Assembly (NCBI RefSeq): GCF_011601275.1
Contig: NZ_JAAOLY010000016.1
Location: forward strand, 91,915 to 155,914
From: Janthinobacterium lividum
GTDB lineage: Bacteria > Pseudomonadota > Gammaproteobacteria > Burkholderiales > Burkholderiaceae_D
DNA: 64,000 bases
Direction: 5' to 3'
Positions 18,416 to 27,067 of the stretch are shown in pieces. The first letter of the stretch is position 1, and the number at the start of each line of letters is the position of its first letter. The notes under the pieces are model-generated. The model saw only the letters and a list, made by a program, of their open reading frames with translations. It had not been told where the DNA came from and searched no databases. The translations under genes were made by a program, and so were the position numbers.

Positions 18416-18441
18416 ACTGAGGCTATTTATAGGGGACAGTA

Positions 18442-19005
18442 TCAGGCGGCGACACCCGGCGATGCACCAGCGGCCGCTTCATCGCGCGCCTTCTTGGTCT
18501 TGCCGGCCCGCGAAGGCATGTGGCACAGGCCGCACACATAATCGGCGTTCAGGTCGAGGCAGTTGACGACGAACTTGCCGCCGCACTTGCCGCAGGGCGC
18601 CATATCCAGCATCTTGCTGCTGAAAAAGCGCACCAAGGTCCAGGCCCGCGTCAGCGACAGCAGCGGCTCTTCGCCCGCTTCGGGCGGCATCTGTTCCAGA
18701 TACAGTTTATAGGCCTTCATCACGGCTTCGATGCCCGTGGCGCCGGCGTGCTCGACGAGGAATTTGTGGATATTGATGAACAGCGAGGAATGGATATTCG
18801 GTTGCCAGGTGAGGAACCAGTCGGTGGAAAACGGCAGCATGCCCTTGGGCGGCGAGACGCCCTTCAATTCCTTGTACAGATTCAGCAGGCGTTCGCGCGA
18901 CAGCGAGACTTCCGTCTCCAGCAGTTGCAAACGCGCACCCAGCTGTATCAATTCGATGGCCAGCTGGATTTCCTGCGCTTCCGATACGACACTTTTCTTG
19001 GCCAT
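18442..19005 (-). CDS. flhC: Flagellar master regulator subunit FlhC
   Basis: With FlhD it forms the heteromultimeric activator of class II flagellar promoters. The protein has 187 residues. Typical FlhC blocks are IELIQLGARLQLLETEVSLSR near the N-terminus and the zinc site formed by four cysteines (CGKCGGKF and CGLCHMP, about residues 136-163), followed by a basic stretch. It lies 60 bases after flhD on the same transcript and is followed by a strong terminator. Confidence 0.97.
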   Translation of the reverse strand: MAKKSVVSEAQEIQLAIELIQLGARLQLLETEVSLSRERLLNLYKELKGVSPPKGMLPFSTDWFLTWQPNIHSSLFINIHKFLVEHAGATGIEAVMKAYKLYLEQMPPEAGEEPLLSLTRAWTLVRFFSSKMLDMAPCGKCGGKFVVNCLDLNADYVCGLCHMPSRAGKTKKARDEAAAGASPGVAA

Positions 19006-19065
19006 GCTGTGTACTCCGCGACTGACTGATACTAACTAACTGCTACTGACTGAAAGCTTGCCGAA

Positions 19066-19383
19066 TCAAGCGATTTCTTCGACGCCCTGGCCTGCCATGA
19101 GAATGGCAGCGTGCGACTGGGCCAGCGAACGGTCTTTATTGTAGTTCGTCAACATGCCCAGGATGGCGCTGTCGTCGAAGCGGAAGCGGGCCAGCATCAT
19201 GTTGCCGCCAGCGAGCTTGAGGATCTGCGCATTGCTCATGCCTTCGATCAGTTCGGCGATGTCGGCGGCAATGCCCAAACGGAAGATGGCCGTTACCTTG
19301 TCCGCACGAATCATTTGCTGGGCCAGCATCAGGTAGCTCAGGTTAGCGTCGCGAATCTCAGCCATCATGTCGTTAGCAGTCAT
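19066..19383 (-). CDS. flhD: Flagellar master regulator subunit FlhD
   Basis: DNA-binding partner of FlhC in the FlhD4C2 activator that starts the flagellar gene cascade. It has 105 residues from the ATG at 19383, six bases after GAGGAG; an ATG two codons earlier directly abuts that ribosome-binding site and is less likely. The N-terminal helix IRDANLSYLMLAQQMI, followed by KVTAIFRLGI, is diagnostic. The long upstream region contains an FNR-type box about 260 bases from the start, suggesting that motility responds to oxygen through an FNR/Anr homologue (inference). Confidence 0.96.
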   Translation of the reverse strand: MTANDMMAEIRDANLSYLMLAQQMIRADKVTAIFRLGIAADIAELIEGMSNAQILKLAGGNMMLARFRFDDSAILGMLTNYNKDRSLAQSHAAILMAGQGVEEIA

Positions 19384-19644
19384 TTCCATCTCCTCAATCC
19401 GTTGAATTCAGCTGGCATTGTTTGTTGCCAGTGAGATACATTCTGCAGGAGCAACATTAAACGCAACAGAGGCGCAGCGCTGTATTTTTGGTCGGGGAAT
19501 AGCGGATAGGACCGTAGGTGTTTGTCTGACAAACACTGCTCGATCATGGTCGCACGCCAGTAACGGCGCGGATGTGGGTGGGTGGCTCCATGCCGGATTT
19601 AGCCAACTTTTGGCCTGTAAAAAATATCACTTTTTTACAACAAC

Positions 19645-19658
19645 TTGATTGGAATCAA
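19645..19658. promoter_or_regulatory. FNR/Anr-type box upstream of flhDC
   Basis: TTGATTGGAATCAA fits the FNR-family consensus TTGAT-N4-ATCAA exactly and, with one more base on each side, forms a perfect CTTGATT-GG-AATCAAG palindrome. It lies about 260 bases before flhD and about 320 before kynU. Which gene it controls cannot be decided from the sequence. Confidence 0.6.
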
Positions 19659-19692
19659 GCCTGTCTACCTAGATAACGGCTGCCTTGGCAGG

Positions 19693-19837
19693 AACTTTAG
19701 GGCTTTTTTGAAAAATATTTCAAAAACCCGCATTCTTTTTCGGCCGGTTTGACACCGTTCATGTAATCGTTGACGGCGGCCCTCGGGAAAACTTTAGGGT
19801 TATTTGAAAATATTTTTAAAAATCGTGATTTTTTTCG
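19693..19837 (+). repeat. Imperfect direct repeat of about 50 bp, two copies
   Basis: Copy 1 (19693-19742) and copy 2 (19790-19837) both begin AACTTTAGGG, continue through GAAAA(A)TATTT and an A-run, and end in a T-run with CG; copy starts are 97 bases apart. Copy 1 contains the dyad TTGAAA-AATA-TTTCAA. They could be paired regulatory sites for kynU or flhDC. Confidence 0.5.
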
Positions 19838-19977
19838 TTGACGCCCCGCAGGACGGCACTTTCCGCGCTTCATCCAGCGCGGAAATTCCGCTTTTCGGCA
19901 TGGATTTGCTACACTGCCTGCTTCCGCACAATACTTTAAGCTTCAAGCAATATCGTGCCATTGAGATAAGTATCAAC

Positions 19978-21240
19978 ATGAAAGCCACCATGATTTCTCG
20001 ACATGACTGCAACGCGCGCGACCTCGACGATCCCCTGGCGCCATTGCGCCAGCAATTCGACTTGCCGCAAGGCGTGATTTACCTCGACGGCAATTCCCTG
20101 GGCGCGCGGCCGACAGCGGCCCTGGCCCGCGCCCAGCACGTCATCACGGCTGAATGGGGCACGGACCTGATCCGCAGCTGGAATACGGCCGGCTGGTTCG
20201 ACCTGCCCAAGCGCCTGGGCGACCGCCTGGCGCCGCTGCTGGGGGCCGGCACGGGCGAAGTGGCGATCACCGACACCACCTCCGTCAACCTGTTCAAGGC
20301 CCTGGCCGCCGCCCTGCAGATGCAGGCCAGCGATCCCGCGCATGCGGCGCGGCGCATCATCGTCAGCGAACGCAGCAATTTCCCCACCGACCTGTACATG
20401 GCACAAGGCCTGGCCGCCTGGCTCGACCGCGGCTACCAGCTGCGTCTGGTCGACAGCCCCGAAGAACTGGCGCAAGCCATCGCTGCCGATTGCGCCGTCG
20501 CCATGCTCACGCACGTGAACTACCGCACCGGCTACCAGCACGACATGGCCGCCATCAGCAGCCATTGCCATGCGCAGGGCGCGCTGGCGCTATGGGACCT
20601 GGCTCATTCGGCCGGCGCCGTGCCGCTGGACCTGAACGGCGCCGGCGCCGACCTGGCCGTCGGCTGCACCTATAAATACCTGAATGGCGGTCCTGGTGCG
20701 CCCGCCTTCATCTGGGTGCCGGAAAAACACCAGGCGCGCTTCCGCCAGCCCTTGTCCGGCTGGTGGGGCCACGCCACGCCGTTCGCCATGGACCCGGGCT
20801 TCGCGCCGGCAGACGGCATCGCCCGCGCCCTGTGCGGCACGCAGCCGATACTCTCGCTGGCCCTCGTCGAATGCGGCCTCGATATCTTTGCGCAAACAAG
20901 CATGGAAGCCATCCGGCGCAAGTCGCTGGCCCTGACGGATCTGTTCATCGCGCTGGTGGAGCAGCGCTGCGCCAGCCATCCGCTGGGCCTCGTCACGCCG
21001 CGCGAGCATGCGCGGCGCGGCAGCCAGGTCAGCTTCACGCACCCGCACGGCTATGCCGTCATGCAAGCGCTGATCGCGCGCGGCGTGATCGGCGACTACC
21101 GCGAACCGGCCATCATGCGCTTCGGCTTCACGCCGCTGTACACGAGCTTTGCCGACGTGTGGGATGCCGTGGAAATCCTGCGCGACATCCTCGACACCCA
21201 AGCCTACGACATCGCCGCCAAGCGCGATGCCGTCACCTGA
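19978..21240 (+). CDS. kynU: Kynureninase
   Basis: PLP-dependent hydrolase that cleaves kynurenine to anthranilate and alanine in tryptophan degradation. It has 420 residues from ATG 19978, matching the usual family length; the frame is open further upstream but lacks conserved sequence there. Seen motifs are [14 protein letters not shown] near the N-terminus, [13 protein letters not shown], the Asp-containing [15 protein letters not shown], and the PLP-lysine Lys233 in [31 protein letters not shown] and [22 protein letters not shown] are also typical. The ribosome-binding site is weak. kynA starts 8 bases after the stop codon, so the two form an operon. Confidence 0.97.
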   Translation: MKATMISRHDCNARDLDDPLAPLRQQFDLPQGVIYLDGNSLGARPTAALARAQHVITAEWGTDLIRSWNTAGWFDLPKRLGDRLAPLLGAGTGEVAITDTTSVNLFKALAAALQMQASDPAHAARRIIVSERSNFPTDLYMAQGLAAWLDRGYQLRLVDSPEELAQAIAADCAVAMLTHVNYRTGYQHDMAAISSHCHAQGALALWDLAHSAGAVPLDLNGAGADLAVGCTYKYLNGGPGAPAFIWVPEKHQARFRQPLSGWWGHATPFAMDPGFAPADGIARALCGTQPILSLALVECGLDIFAQTSMEAIRRKSLALTDLFIALVEQRCASHPLGLVTPREHARRGSQVSFTHPHGYAVMQALIARGVIGDYREPAIMRFGFTPLYTSFADVWDAVEILRDILDTQAYDIAAKRDAVT

Positions 21241-21248
21241 ATCACCCC

Positions 21249-22139
21249 ATGAGCGACGACAAGAATATGAACAAGGAAAACACGAGCGGCTGCCCCATGC
21301 ATGCCGGCGCCCAGCAAGGCACCGAGTGGCATGGAGCGCAGATGGATTTCAGTGAATCCATGAGCTACGGCAATTACCTGGCGCTGGACCGCATCCTCAC
21401 GGCCCAGCATCCGCTGTCGCCGAACCACAACGAGATGCTGTTCATCGTGCAGCACCAGACGAGCGAATTGTGGATGAAGCTGATGCTGCACGAAATGCAC
21501 GCCGTGCGCGCCAACCTGCAAAGCGGCGACCTGGCGCCCGCCTTTAAAATGCTGGCCCGCGTGGCGCGCATCATGGACCAGCTCGTTCACGCCTGGGACG
21601 TGCTTGCCACCATGACGCCGCCCGAATACACGGCCATCCGTCCCTACCTGGGCGCCTCTTCCGGCTTCCAGTCCTTCCAGTACCGCGAAATCGAATTCAT
21701 TTTGGGGAACAAGAACGCGGCCCTGCTCAACGTGCACACGACGGCTCCGGAAACCTACAAGGTGCTCGACGCCGCCCTGCGCACGCCATCCGTCTACGAC
21801 GAGTCGATCAAGCTGCTGGCGCGCAGCGGCTTGCCTATCGCCCCCGAGCGCCTGAACGCAGACTGGACCCTGCCGACCAGCGCCGACGCCTCCGTCAAGG
21901 CGGCGTGGCTGGAAGTCTACCGCGACCCGTCGAAACACTGGGCCTTGTACGAGCTGGCCGAAAAGCTGGTCGACCTGGAAACGGCCTTCCGCTTCTGGCG
22001 CTTCCGCCACGTGACGACGGTCGAGCGCATCATCGGCTTCAAGACGGGCACGGGCGGCACGGCGGGCGTCAGCTATTTGCGCAAGATGCTCGACGTGGTA
22101 TTGTTCCCCGAGCTCTTTGCCTTACGCACGGAGCTCTGA
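21249..22139 (+). CDS. kynA: Tryptophan 2,3-dioxygenase
   Basis: Heme enzyme that opens the indole ring of tryptophan to give N-formylkynurenine, the first step of the kynurenine pathway. It has 296 residues from ATG 21249; ATG 21267 is an alternative. Family motifs are [29 protein letters not shown] (substrate and heme pocket) and [25 protein letters not shown], which holds the axial heme His and the substrate-binding Thr-Gly loop. It is coupled to kynU. The arylformamidase gene kynB, needed between KynA and KynU, is not next to them as it is in many betaproteobacteria. Confidence 0.97.
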   Translation: MSDDKNMNKENTSGCPMHAGAQQGTEWHGAQMDFSESMSYGNYLALDRILTAQHPLSPNHNEMLFIVQHQTSELWMKLMLHEMHAVRANLQSGDLAPAFKMLARVARIMDQLVHAWDVLATMTPPEYTAIRPYLGASSGFQSFQYREIEFILGNKNAALLNVHTTAPETYKVLDAALRTPSVYDESIKLLARSGLPIAPERLNADWTLPTSADASVKAAWLEVYRDPSKHWALYELAEKLVDLETAFRFWRFRHVTTVERIIGFKTGTGGTAGVSYLRKMLDVVLFPELFALRTEL

Positions 22140-22162
22140 TTTCAATTTCAAAAGGAGAAATG

Positions 22163-22708
22163 ATGTCGCCTCTGGTCCTGACCCTGGCCGGCCTGTGGAA
22201 TTCCGGGCCGCAGCATTGGCAAACCCATTGGGAAGCGCGGCATCCGCAATGGTCGCGCGTGCCGCACCGGGAATGGCAGACGCCGGACAAGGACGAATGG
22301 GTGGCGGAACTCGACCGCGCCATCGCCGCCTGCGAGCGCCCGCCCGTGCTGGCGGCGCACAGCCTGGCCTGCACGCTGGTGGCCCATTGGGCGGCCAGCG
22401 GTTCGCCGCACAAGATCGCCGGCGCCTTCCTCGTCGCCCCCAGCGATGTGGAAGCGCCCTCCTATCCCGCAGGCACGACGGGCTTTGCACCGATGCCGCT
22501 GCAAGCCTTGCCGTTTCCCAGCCTGGTGGTCGCCAGCGGCGACGATCCCTACGTCAGCTTCGCGCGGGCACGCGCGTTTGCCGCCGCCTGGGGCAGCGAT
22601 TTCACCATGATCGGCGACGCCGGCCATATCAACGGCGACGCCGGCTACGGCCCGTGGCCGGACGGCGAACAGCTGCTGCTGGACTTCTGCGCCGCGCACC
22701 AGCCGTGA
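22163..22708 (+). CDS. RBBP9/YdeN-type alpha/beta hydrolase
   Basis: Small serine hydrolase of 181 residues. The pattern TLAGLWNSGPQHWQTHWE at the N-terminus, the nucleophile Ser in LAAHSLACTLVAHW (the elbow of RBBP9-type hydrolases, which lacks the usual second Gly), the Asp in VVASGDDPYVSF and the His in GDAGHINGDAGYGPWPDG form a complete catalytic triad. Start chosen with AAAGGAG 5 bases before ATG 22163. It begins 23 bases after kynA and so is probably in the same operon. It might act as a kynurenine formamidase in place of KynB, but this is only inferred from position and fold; a general esterase role is equally possible. Confidence 0.8.
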   Translation: MSPLVLTLAGLWNSGPQHWQTHWEARHPQWSRVPHREWQTPDKDEWVAELDRAIAACERPPVLAAHSLACTLVAHWAASGSPHKIAGAFLVAPSDVEAPSYPAGTTGFAPMPLQALPFPSLVVASGDDPYVSFARARAFAAAWGSDFTMIGDAGHINGDAGYGPWPDGEQLLLDFCAAHQP

Positions 22709-22712
22709 ACCA

Positions 22713-22739
22713 GGGCGCGCACACGATAGACGCGCGCCC
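22713..22739 (+). terminator. GC-rich hairpin after the kyn operon
   Basis: GGGCGCGC and GCGCGCCC form an 8 bp perfect stem around an 11-base loop, 5 bases after the hydrolase stop codon. Only ATTTGCC follows, so it is a weak intrinsic terminator or an mRNA 3'-end stabiliser. Confidence 0.35.
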
Positions 22740-22810
22740 ATTTGCCCACAAGTAAGAACGCAGGCAGAATCGTGGCCTTTCCATTGCGGCGCCCCGGCGC
22801 CAGCCTCACG

Positions 22811-24865
22811 ATGAAACGTCTGCTTCTGCCCTTGCTGCTTTGCTCCGCCCTTGCCCACGGCGCGCCCTTCTACGAAGGCAAGACCCTCGCCCATCCCGCC
22901 ATCACTGCATCGCAGGACAGCGGCTTCGACGTCGCCTTTCTCAAGGAAAAAGAGGGGGTCAACGGCTATTACTGCGAGTGCAAGGACGGCACCTCGAAAC
23001 CCATTTTGCTCGACCAGTTCGGCAACGCCGTCATCCGTTCCGTCTTCTACGCCTCGCTGGACAAGGAGTCGGACGAAAGCGTGCAAACCATGCTGGTGCT
23101 GTTCCGCCAGGACGGCAAGAACGGCTTGCGCGCCTACCGCTACCACCGCAGTTCCGGCAAGTACCGGCGCCTGGACGGCTTGCAGCCGGCGTTGAACCGC
23201 ATCGTGGCGCAAAGCGCCGCCCGCAACGCGGGCCAGGTCAAGGCGGCGCTGGCCAAGCTGGCGCCGATGGACTACAGCGTCGCGCGCGGCAAGAGCGGCA
23301 ATGCGGACTTCGACGCCATTGATCATACGCAGGGCACCGTCGTCGGCTACTACAGCGACGAGGGCAAGCCCGTGGAGGCTGGCAGCCAGGACGCCATCAT
23401 CTACAAGAAAACCTTCGAGAAGAAAGGCGACCGTTTTCTGACCGCCAGCTACACTCTGTACAGCGATGCGGGCGCCGGCATCCTGCGTAATTACCGCCTG
23501 TGGCAAGTGACGTGGGAAACGGCGCCGAAGCAGTTCACGGGCAGCCAGGAAGGCCCTTCCGTTATCTACAGCCTGGCCTGGGACGACGGCTCGGTGGTCG
23601 AGCGGGGCCAGTACGCGAAAGGCAAGCGCCAGGGTTTGTGGGTGCGCGACGGCATGCACGAAGGCAGCGAAAAGGGCCATTTCGTCGACGGTCTGCAAGA
23701 AGGCATGTGGTACTTCAATTACCCCAGACAGAGCGAGAGCGGCATGTACCGGGCCGGCAAGCGCGAAGGCCGCTGGACGGTCGTCAACTATGCCGATGCA
23801 GAGGAAGTGACGGGCTTCGACACCTACGCGGGCGGCCAGCTGAACGGCCCGCACGAACGCAGCATGGGCGGCAAGCTGCAAACGCGCGGCAACTACGTGA
23901 ACGGCTCGCGCCATGGCGCGTGGATCACGGAAGACGGCGACGGCAGCTTCATCGAAGGCTTGCGCGACGGGCCGTGGAAGCTCAAGCTCAAGGACAAGGC
24001 CACGCAAAGCGTCACTTTCGTCAAAGGCAAAAAACAGGGCGAGGGCCTCGATATGGATGCGCAAGGCGCGCTGCGCCAGCGCGACCATTACCAGGCCGGC
24101 GTGCTCGAAGGCAGCCGCACGCGCTATCTGGGCCCGGCCGGCAAGGAATACGTGGTCTACACGGCCAACTACCGCAACGGCCAGCTCGATGGGCGCGAAC
24201 AGGCGTTCGACGACAGCGGCAAGATCCTGCGCCTCGATACCTTGTGGGAGATGGGCAAGAAGCAGGGCCTGGACGCGCGCTACTACCCGAGCGGCAAGCC
24301 GGAGCGCCTGGCCGTCATCGACCAGGGCCGCCTGCTCACGCACCTGCGCGAATACTATGAAGACGGCCAGCTGTTCAACGACATCCACCGCTGCACCTTC
24401 AAGGAGTACGGCAGCACGCGCGACGACGTGTGCGAGTACCACCACATGTACTACCCGGACGGCAAGCCGCAGTATTACTACGCCTTCCAGTACGGCCAGC
24501 GCCAGGAAGGCTATTCGAACTACCCGAACGGCAAGCGCAAGGATGAACTGCTGGTCGACCGCGCCGCCGACACCTCCGTCTTGAACGTCTATTACGAAAG
24601 CGGCCAGCTCAAATGCACGGAGCCGCGCAGCGGCCACAGCACGCGCACGGTCAACGGCGAGACCATGATCAGCTATGCTTCGGCCGACCGCGACGGCGAC
24701 AATATCTGCTACCACCCGAATGGCAAGGTGGCCAGCATCTACACCTTCCGCAAGCGCGTGCTCGTGGAGTGCGGCAAGCGCTACGACGACACGGGCAAGC
24801 AGACGTTTCCGGGGCCGGAAGGCTGCCCTCCTCCCAGGAAAGTCGACTACCCGATAGGACTGTGA
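22811..24865 (+). CDS. Secreted MORN/YwqK-repeat protein
   Basis: Large protein of 684 residues with a signal peptide (MKRLLLPLLLCSALAHG, cleavage near Ala18). From about residue 250 it consists of degenerate repeats of the form G-x-Y-x-x-G-K-x-x-G-x-W or Y-Y-x-x-G-x-x, for example GQYAKGKRQGLWV, GMYRAGKREGRWT, YYPSGKPER, YYEDGQLFND and YYESGQLK. These match MORN_2 repeats of the YwqK family, sometimes annotated as antitoxins. The N-terminal 230 residues match nothing I recognise. ATG 22811 is chosen for the signal peptide. The LRR gene starts 2 bases after its stop codon, so the two proteins are probably co-produced. Function is unknown. Confidence 0.75.
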   Translation: MKRLLLPLLLCSALAHGAPFYEGKTLAHPAITASQDSGFDVAFLKEKEGVNGYYCECKDGTSKPILLDQFGNAVIRSVFYASLDKESDESVQTMLVLFRQDGKNGLRAYRYHRSSGKYRRLDGLQPALNRIVAQSAARNAGQVKAALAKLAPMDYSVARGKSGNADFDAIDHTQGTVVGYYSDEGKPVEAGSQDAIIYKKTFEKKGDRFLTASYTLYSDAGAGILRNYRLWQVTWETAPKQFTGSQEGPSVIYSLAWDDGSVVERGQYAKGKRQGLWVRDGMHEGSEKGHFVDGLQEGMWYFNYPRQSESGMYRAGKREGRWTVVNYADAEEVTGFDTYAGGQLNGPHERSMGGKLQTRGNYVNGSRHGAWITEDGDGSFIEGLRDGPWKLKLKDKATQSVTFVKGKKQGEGLDMDAQGALRQRDHYQAGVLEGSRTRYLGPAGKEYVVYTANYRNGQLDGREQAFDDSGKILRLDTLWEMGKKQGLDARYYPSGKPERLAVIDQGRLLTHLREYYEDGQLFNDIHRCTFKEYGSTRDDVCEYHHMYYPDGKPQYYYAFQYGQRQEGYSNYPNGKRKDELLVDRAADTSVLNVYYESGQLKCTEPRSGHSTRTVNGETMISYASADRDGDNICYHPNGKVASIYTFRKRVLVECGKRYDDTGKQTFPGPEGCPPPRKVDYPIGL

Positions 24866-24867
24866 CC

Positions 24868-25893
24868 ATGACGCAGGCAAGACAGCCGCTACGCATCCAG
24901 AACCCCGGGCGCATCGACGCCGGGGCGATCCGCGCCGCCATCGCGGGCGGCCAGCAGGTGCTGGTGCAGTTCGATACCCTGGGCGAGCCGGAGCCGCTGC
25001 TGGCCGATCTCGACGCCCTGGCCGCCACCTGCGGCACGGCGCTGACCATCCGCATCTACGGTTACGACCCGAGGGTGTTCGATGCCCGCATCCTGCGCGC
25101 GCTGCCGCATGTGGCCAGCCTGTCCATCGACTGCCACTGGCAAGCCATCCATCTGGAAACCCTGGGCGAGCTGCGCCACCTGAAGCGCCTGAGCCTGGGC
25201 GTGTACAAGCTGACGCAGGCCGACATCCTGCAGCTCGACAATTTACGCGGCCTCGAATACCTGAACCTGGGCGAATCGGCCAAAAACAATATCGACCTGG
25301 CGCCCCTGCGCCACTACGCGCAGCTGGCCAGCCTGGCCATCGAAGGCCACGACCAGCATATCGACACCGTGGCCAGCCTGCCGGCGCTGCACGAGCTGTC
25401 GCTGTACCGCATCAAGAACAAGGTGCCGCTCGATTTCATCTCGGAGATGGCCCGCCTTGACCGGCTGCTGTTGCAGCTGGGCGGGCGCGAATCGCTCGCG
25501 CACATCGAGGCGCCGCTGTTGCGGAAACTGGAAGTGATACGCATGCGCGGCCTGGAAACACTGGGCGACATCGGCCGTTTCCCGCTGCTGCAGGCGCTAT
25601 GGGTGGAAGACCAGATCAAGCTGCGGCAGATCGCGCTGGGTCCCAACCCCGTGCTCGAACGCCTGCATCTGCACACTTGCAAGACGCTCGACAGCCTGCC
25701 CGGCCTCGCCGCCTTGCCCGCCCTGCGCCAGCTGTCGGCATCCGAGACCATGCTCGACATCGACGCCTTGCTGGCGCATGGCTTGCCCCCGTCCCTCACG
25801 CATGCGCGCCTGCGCACGGGCAAAAAAACCCGCGACGACGCCATCGCCGCGCAGCTGGCGCATCTGGGCTACGAGCAGGCGCGCCCTAACTAA
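24868..25893 (+). CDS. Leucine-rich-repeat-like hypothetical protein
   Basis: Cytoplasmic-looking protein of 341 residues without signal peptide or membrane segment. From about residue 75 to 320 it shows roughly 20-25-residue repeats with LRR spacing, such as LRHLKRLSLGVYKL, LRGLEYLNLGES, YAQLASLAIEGH, LPALHELSLYRI and FPLLQALWVEDQIKL. LRR solenoids usually bind other proteins. It starts 2 bases after the MORN-repeat gene with only GGAC as ribosome-binding site, so translational coupling is likely. Its stop codon is 2 bases from that of the convergent gene at 25896. Function is unknown; a partner or immunity role toward the preceding protein is speculation. Confidence 0.7.
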   Translation: MTQARQPLRIQNPGRIDAGAIRAAIAGGQQVLVQFDTLGEPEPLLADLDALAATCGTALTIRIYGYDPRVFDARILRALPHVASLSIDCHWQAIHLETLGELRHLKRLSLGVYKLTQADILQLDNLRGLEYLNLGESAKNNIDLAPLRHYAQLASLAIEGHDQHIDTVASLPALHELSLYRIKNKVPLDFISEMARLDRLLLQLGGRESLAHIEAPLLRKLEVIRMRGLETLGDIGRFPLLQALWVEDQIKLRQIALGPNPVLERLHLHTCKTLDSLPGLAALPALRQLSASETMLDIDALLAHGLPPSLTHARLRTGKKTRDDAIAAQLAHLGYEQARPN

Positions 25894-25895
25894 GT

Positions 25896-26933
25896 TCAGC
25901 GGCTGGCGGCCAGCTTGCGCTGCCACAGCGCCACGTCGATCATCACGCCATCGGCGCCCGTGTTGCGGATGTAGACGCGGTAGCTGCCCTGCCCCATGTC
26001 GCCATCGAGGTAGGCCGTGCGCTCGTTGCGCTGCAGCCGGGCGCCCTTGGCCAGCTGGCGGTAGCGCTCGACCACCGTGTCGAAGCTGGCATAGCTGCGC
26101 AGCGCCACTTCCAGGTCGCGCGGCGGGCGGCCTTCCGCATGGTCGAGCACATTGTTCTGTTTCTTGCCCTTCAAGGTGAGCGGATAGGCAAACACGCCGG
26201 CGCCGGCCGACGTCAGCACCGTGGACTTATCGAGCAGCAGCGGCAACAGCGCCGGCGGATACGCGGGCGGCAGCTGGGCGCGGTTCCAGCCCGGCAGGGC
26301 CGGCTGCGCCAGCACATATTCGACCGTGGCGATCTTCTGCCCATCGGCGCCCGCTTCCTTGTCGCCCGCGATCAGCGCCAGCATGGGCGGCAATTGCCGG
26401 GCCCAGGCCAGCAGGGGCGCCGCATCGCCGACCAGCATGCCCTTGCGGTGGAACACGGTCAGCACGGCATTCGGATCGGGATTGCAGACCTTCGCCAGCG
26501 GCTGGCCCTCCAGGCGGCAATGCCCGTTGACGAGGCCAAAGGCGAGGATGGCGCCGCGCTTGTCGAGCAGCATGGCACCGCGTTCGCGGCCCTGCTTGCG
26601 GTCATTCATCGACGCCAGCAACTGGCGGCCGTCGGCCAGCACGGTGCGCGTGGCATCGCGCTTTTCGCTGATCGCTTCGAGCGCCTGCGCCAGCAGCAGC
26701 TCATCGTCTTCCGTGTAACTGCCGCGCGCGTAACCGAAGAAATCGAACAGGGCCGCGCGCACTTGCGGGTCTTCGCTCAGGCGCGGCAAGGGACCACCGG
26801 CCAGCAAGGACGACAGGCTTTTCCCGGCCGGCGCCGAGGGCGCCGCCGTGGCGCGGGCGGGCTGGGAAAGGATGCAGGCCGCTGCCAGCAAGGCGCCGCC
26901 CAGGGTGCGGTAATTCGAAAAAATGATATGCAT
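25896..26933 (-). CDS. Hypothetical secreted protein
   Basis: Protein of 345 residues whose N-terminus (MHIIFSNYRTLGGALLAAAC, then ILSQPARATA) looks like a Sec signal peptide, possibly overlapping a lipobox-like AAAC. The rest is soluble and mixed alpha/beta. The region ending in LDGDMGQGSYRVYIRNTGADGVMIDVALWQRK looks like a C-terminal beta domain. I do not recognise the family. ATG 26933 is preferred to the first start of the frame, 13 codons upstream, because it begins the signal peptide. It stands alone between a convergent neighbour and the divergent hydrolase at 27068. Confidence 0.65.
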   Translation of the reverse strand: MHIIFSNYRTLGGALLAAACILSQPARATAAPSAPAGKSLSSLLAGGPLPRLSEDPQVRAALFDFFGYARGSYTEDDELLLAQALEAISEKRDATRTVLADGRQLLASMNDRKQGRERGAMLLDKRGAILAFGLVNGHCRLEGQPLAKVCNPDPNAVLTVFHRKGMLVGDAAPLLAWARQLPPMLALIAGDKEAGADGQKIATVEYVLAQPALPGWNRAQLPPAYPPALLPLLLDKSTVLTSAGAGVFAYPLTLKGKKQNNVLDHAEGRPPRDLEVALRSYASFDTVVERYRQLAKGARLQRNERTAYLDGDMGQGSYRVYIRNTGADGVMIDVALWQRKLAASR

Positions 26934-27067
26934 GATTCTGTCTGTCGGGGATTTGACCGCTCTTGCGGCCACGCATGGCGCGCCGGCGATTCTAGCATGG
27001 CGCCAGCCCCCATGCCCTGCGGCTGGCGGACGGCGTGTGTACCGGCGCGGCTGTTATGATGGCCGCA

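Larger units (their letters stand above)
19390..19977. other. Long flhD-kynU intergenic regulatory region
   Basis: This gap of nearly 600 bases between the divergent flhD and kynU genes shows no convincing coding frame. It becomes AT-rich from about 19600 and holds an FNR-type box (19645-19658) and two copies of a roughly 50 bp AT-rich repeat (19693-19742 and 19790-19837). The size fits the complex leader regions known for flhDC. Confidence 0.7.

Noticed and set aside
22148..24880. 910-residue open frame on the - strand opposite the MORN-repeat gene
   Set aside because: It is a GC-driven antisense shadow. It has long Val/Ala/Arg-rich runs without domains and crosses three real genes; the + strand frame has a signal peptide and repeats.
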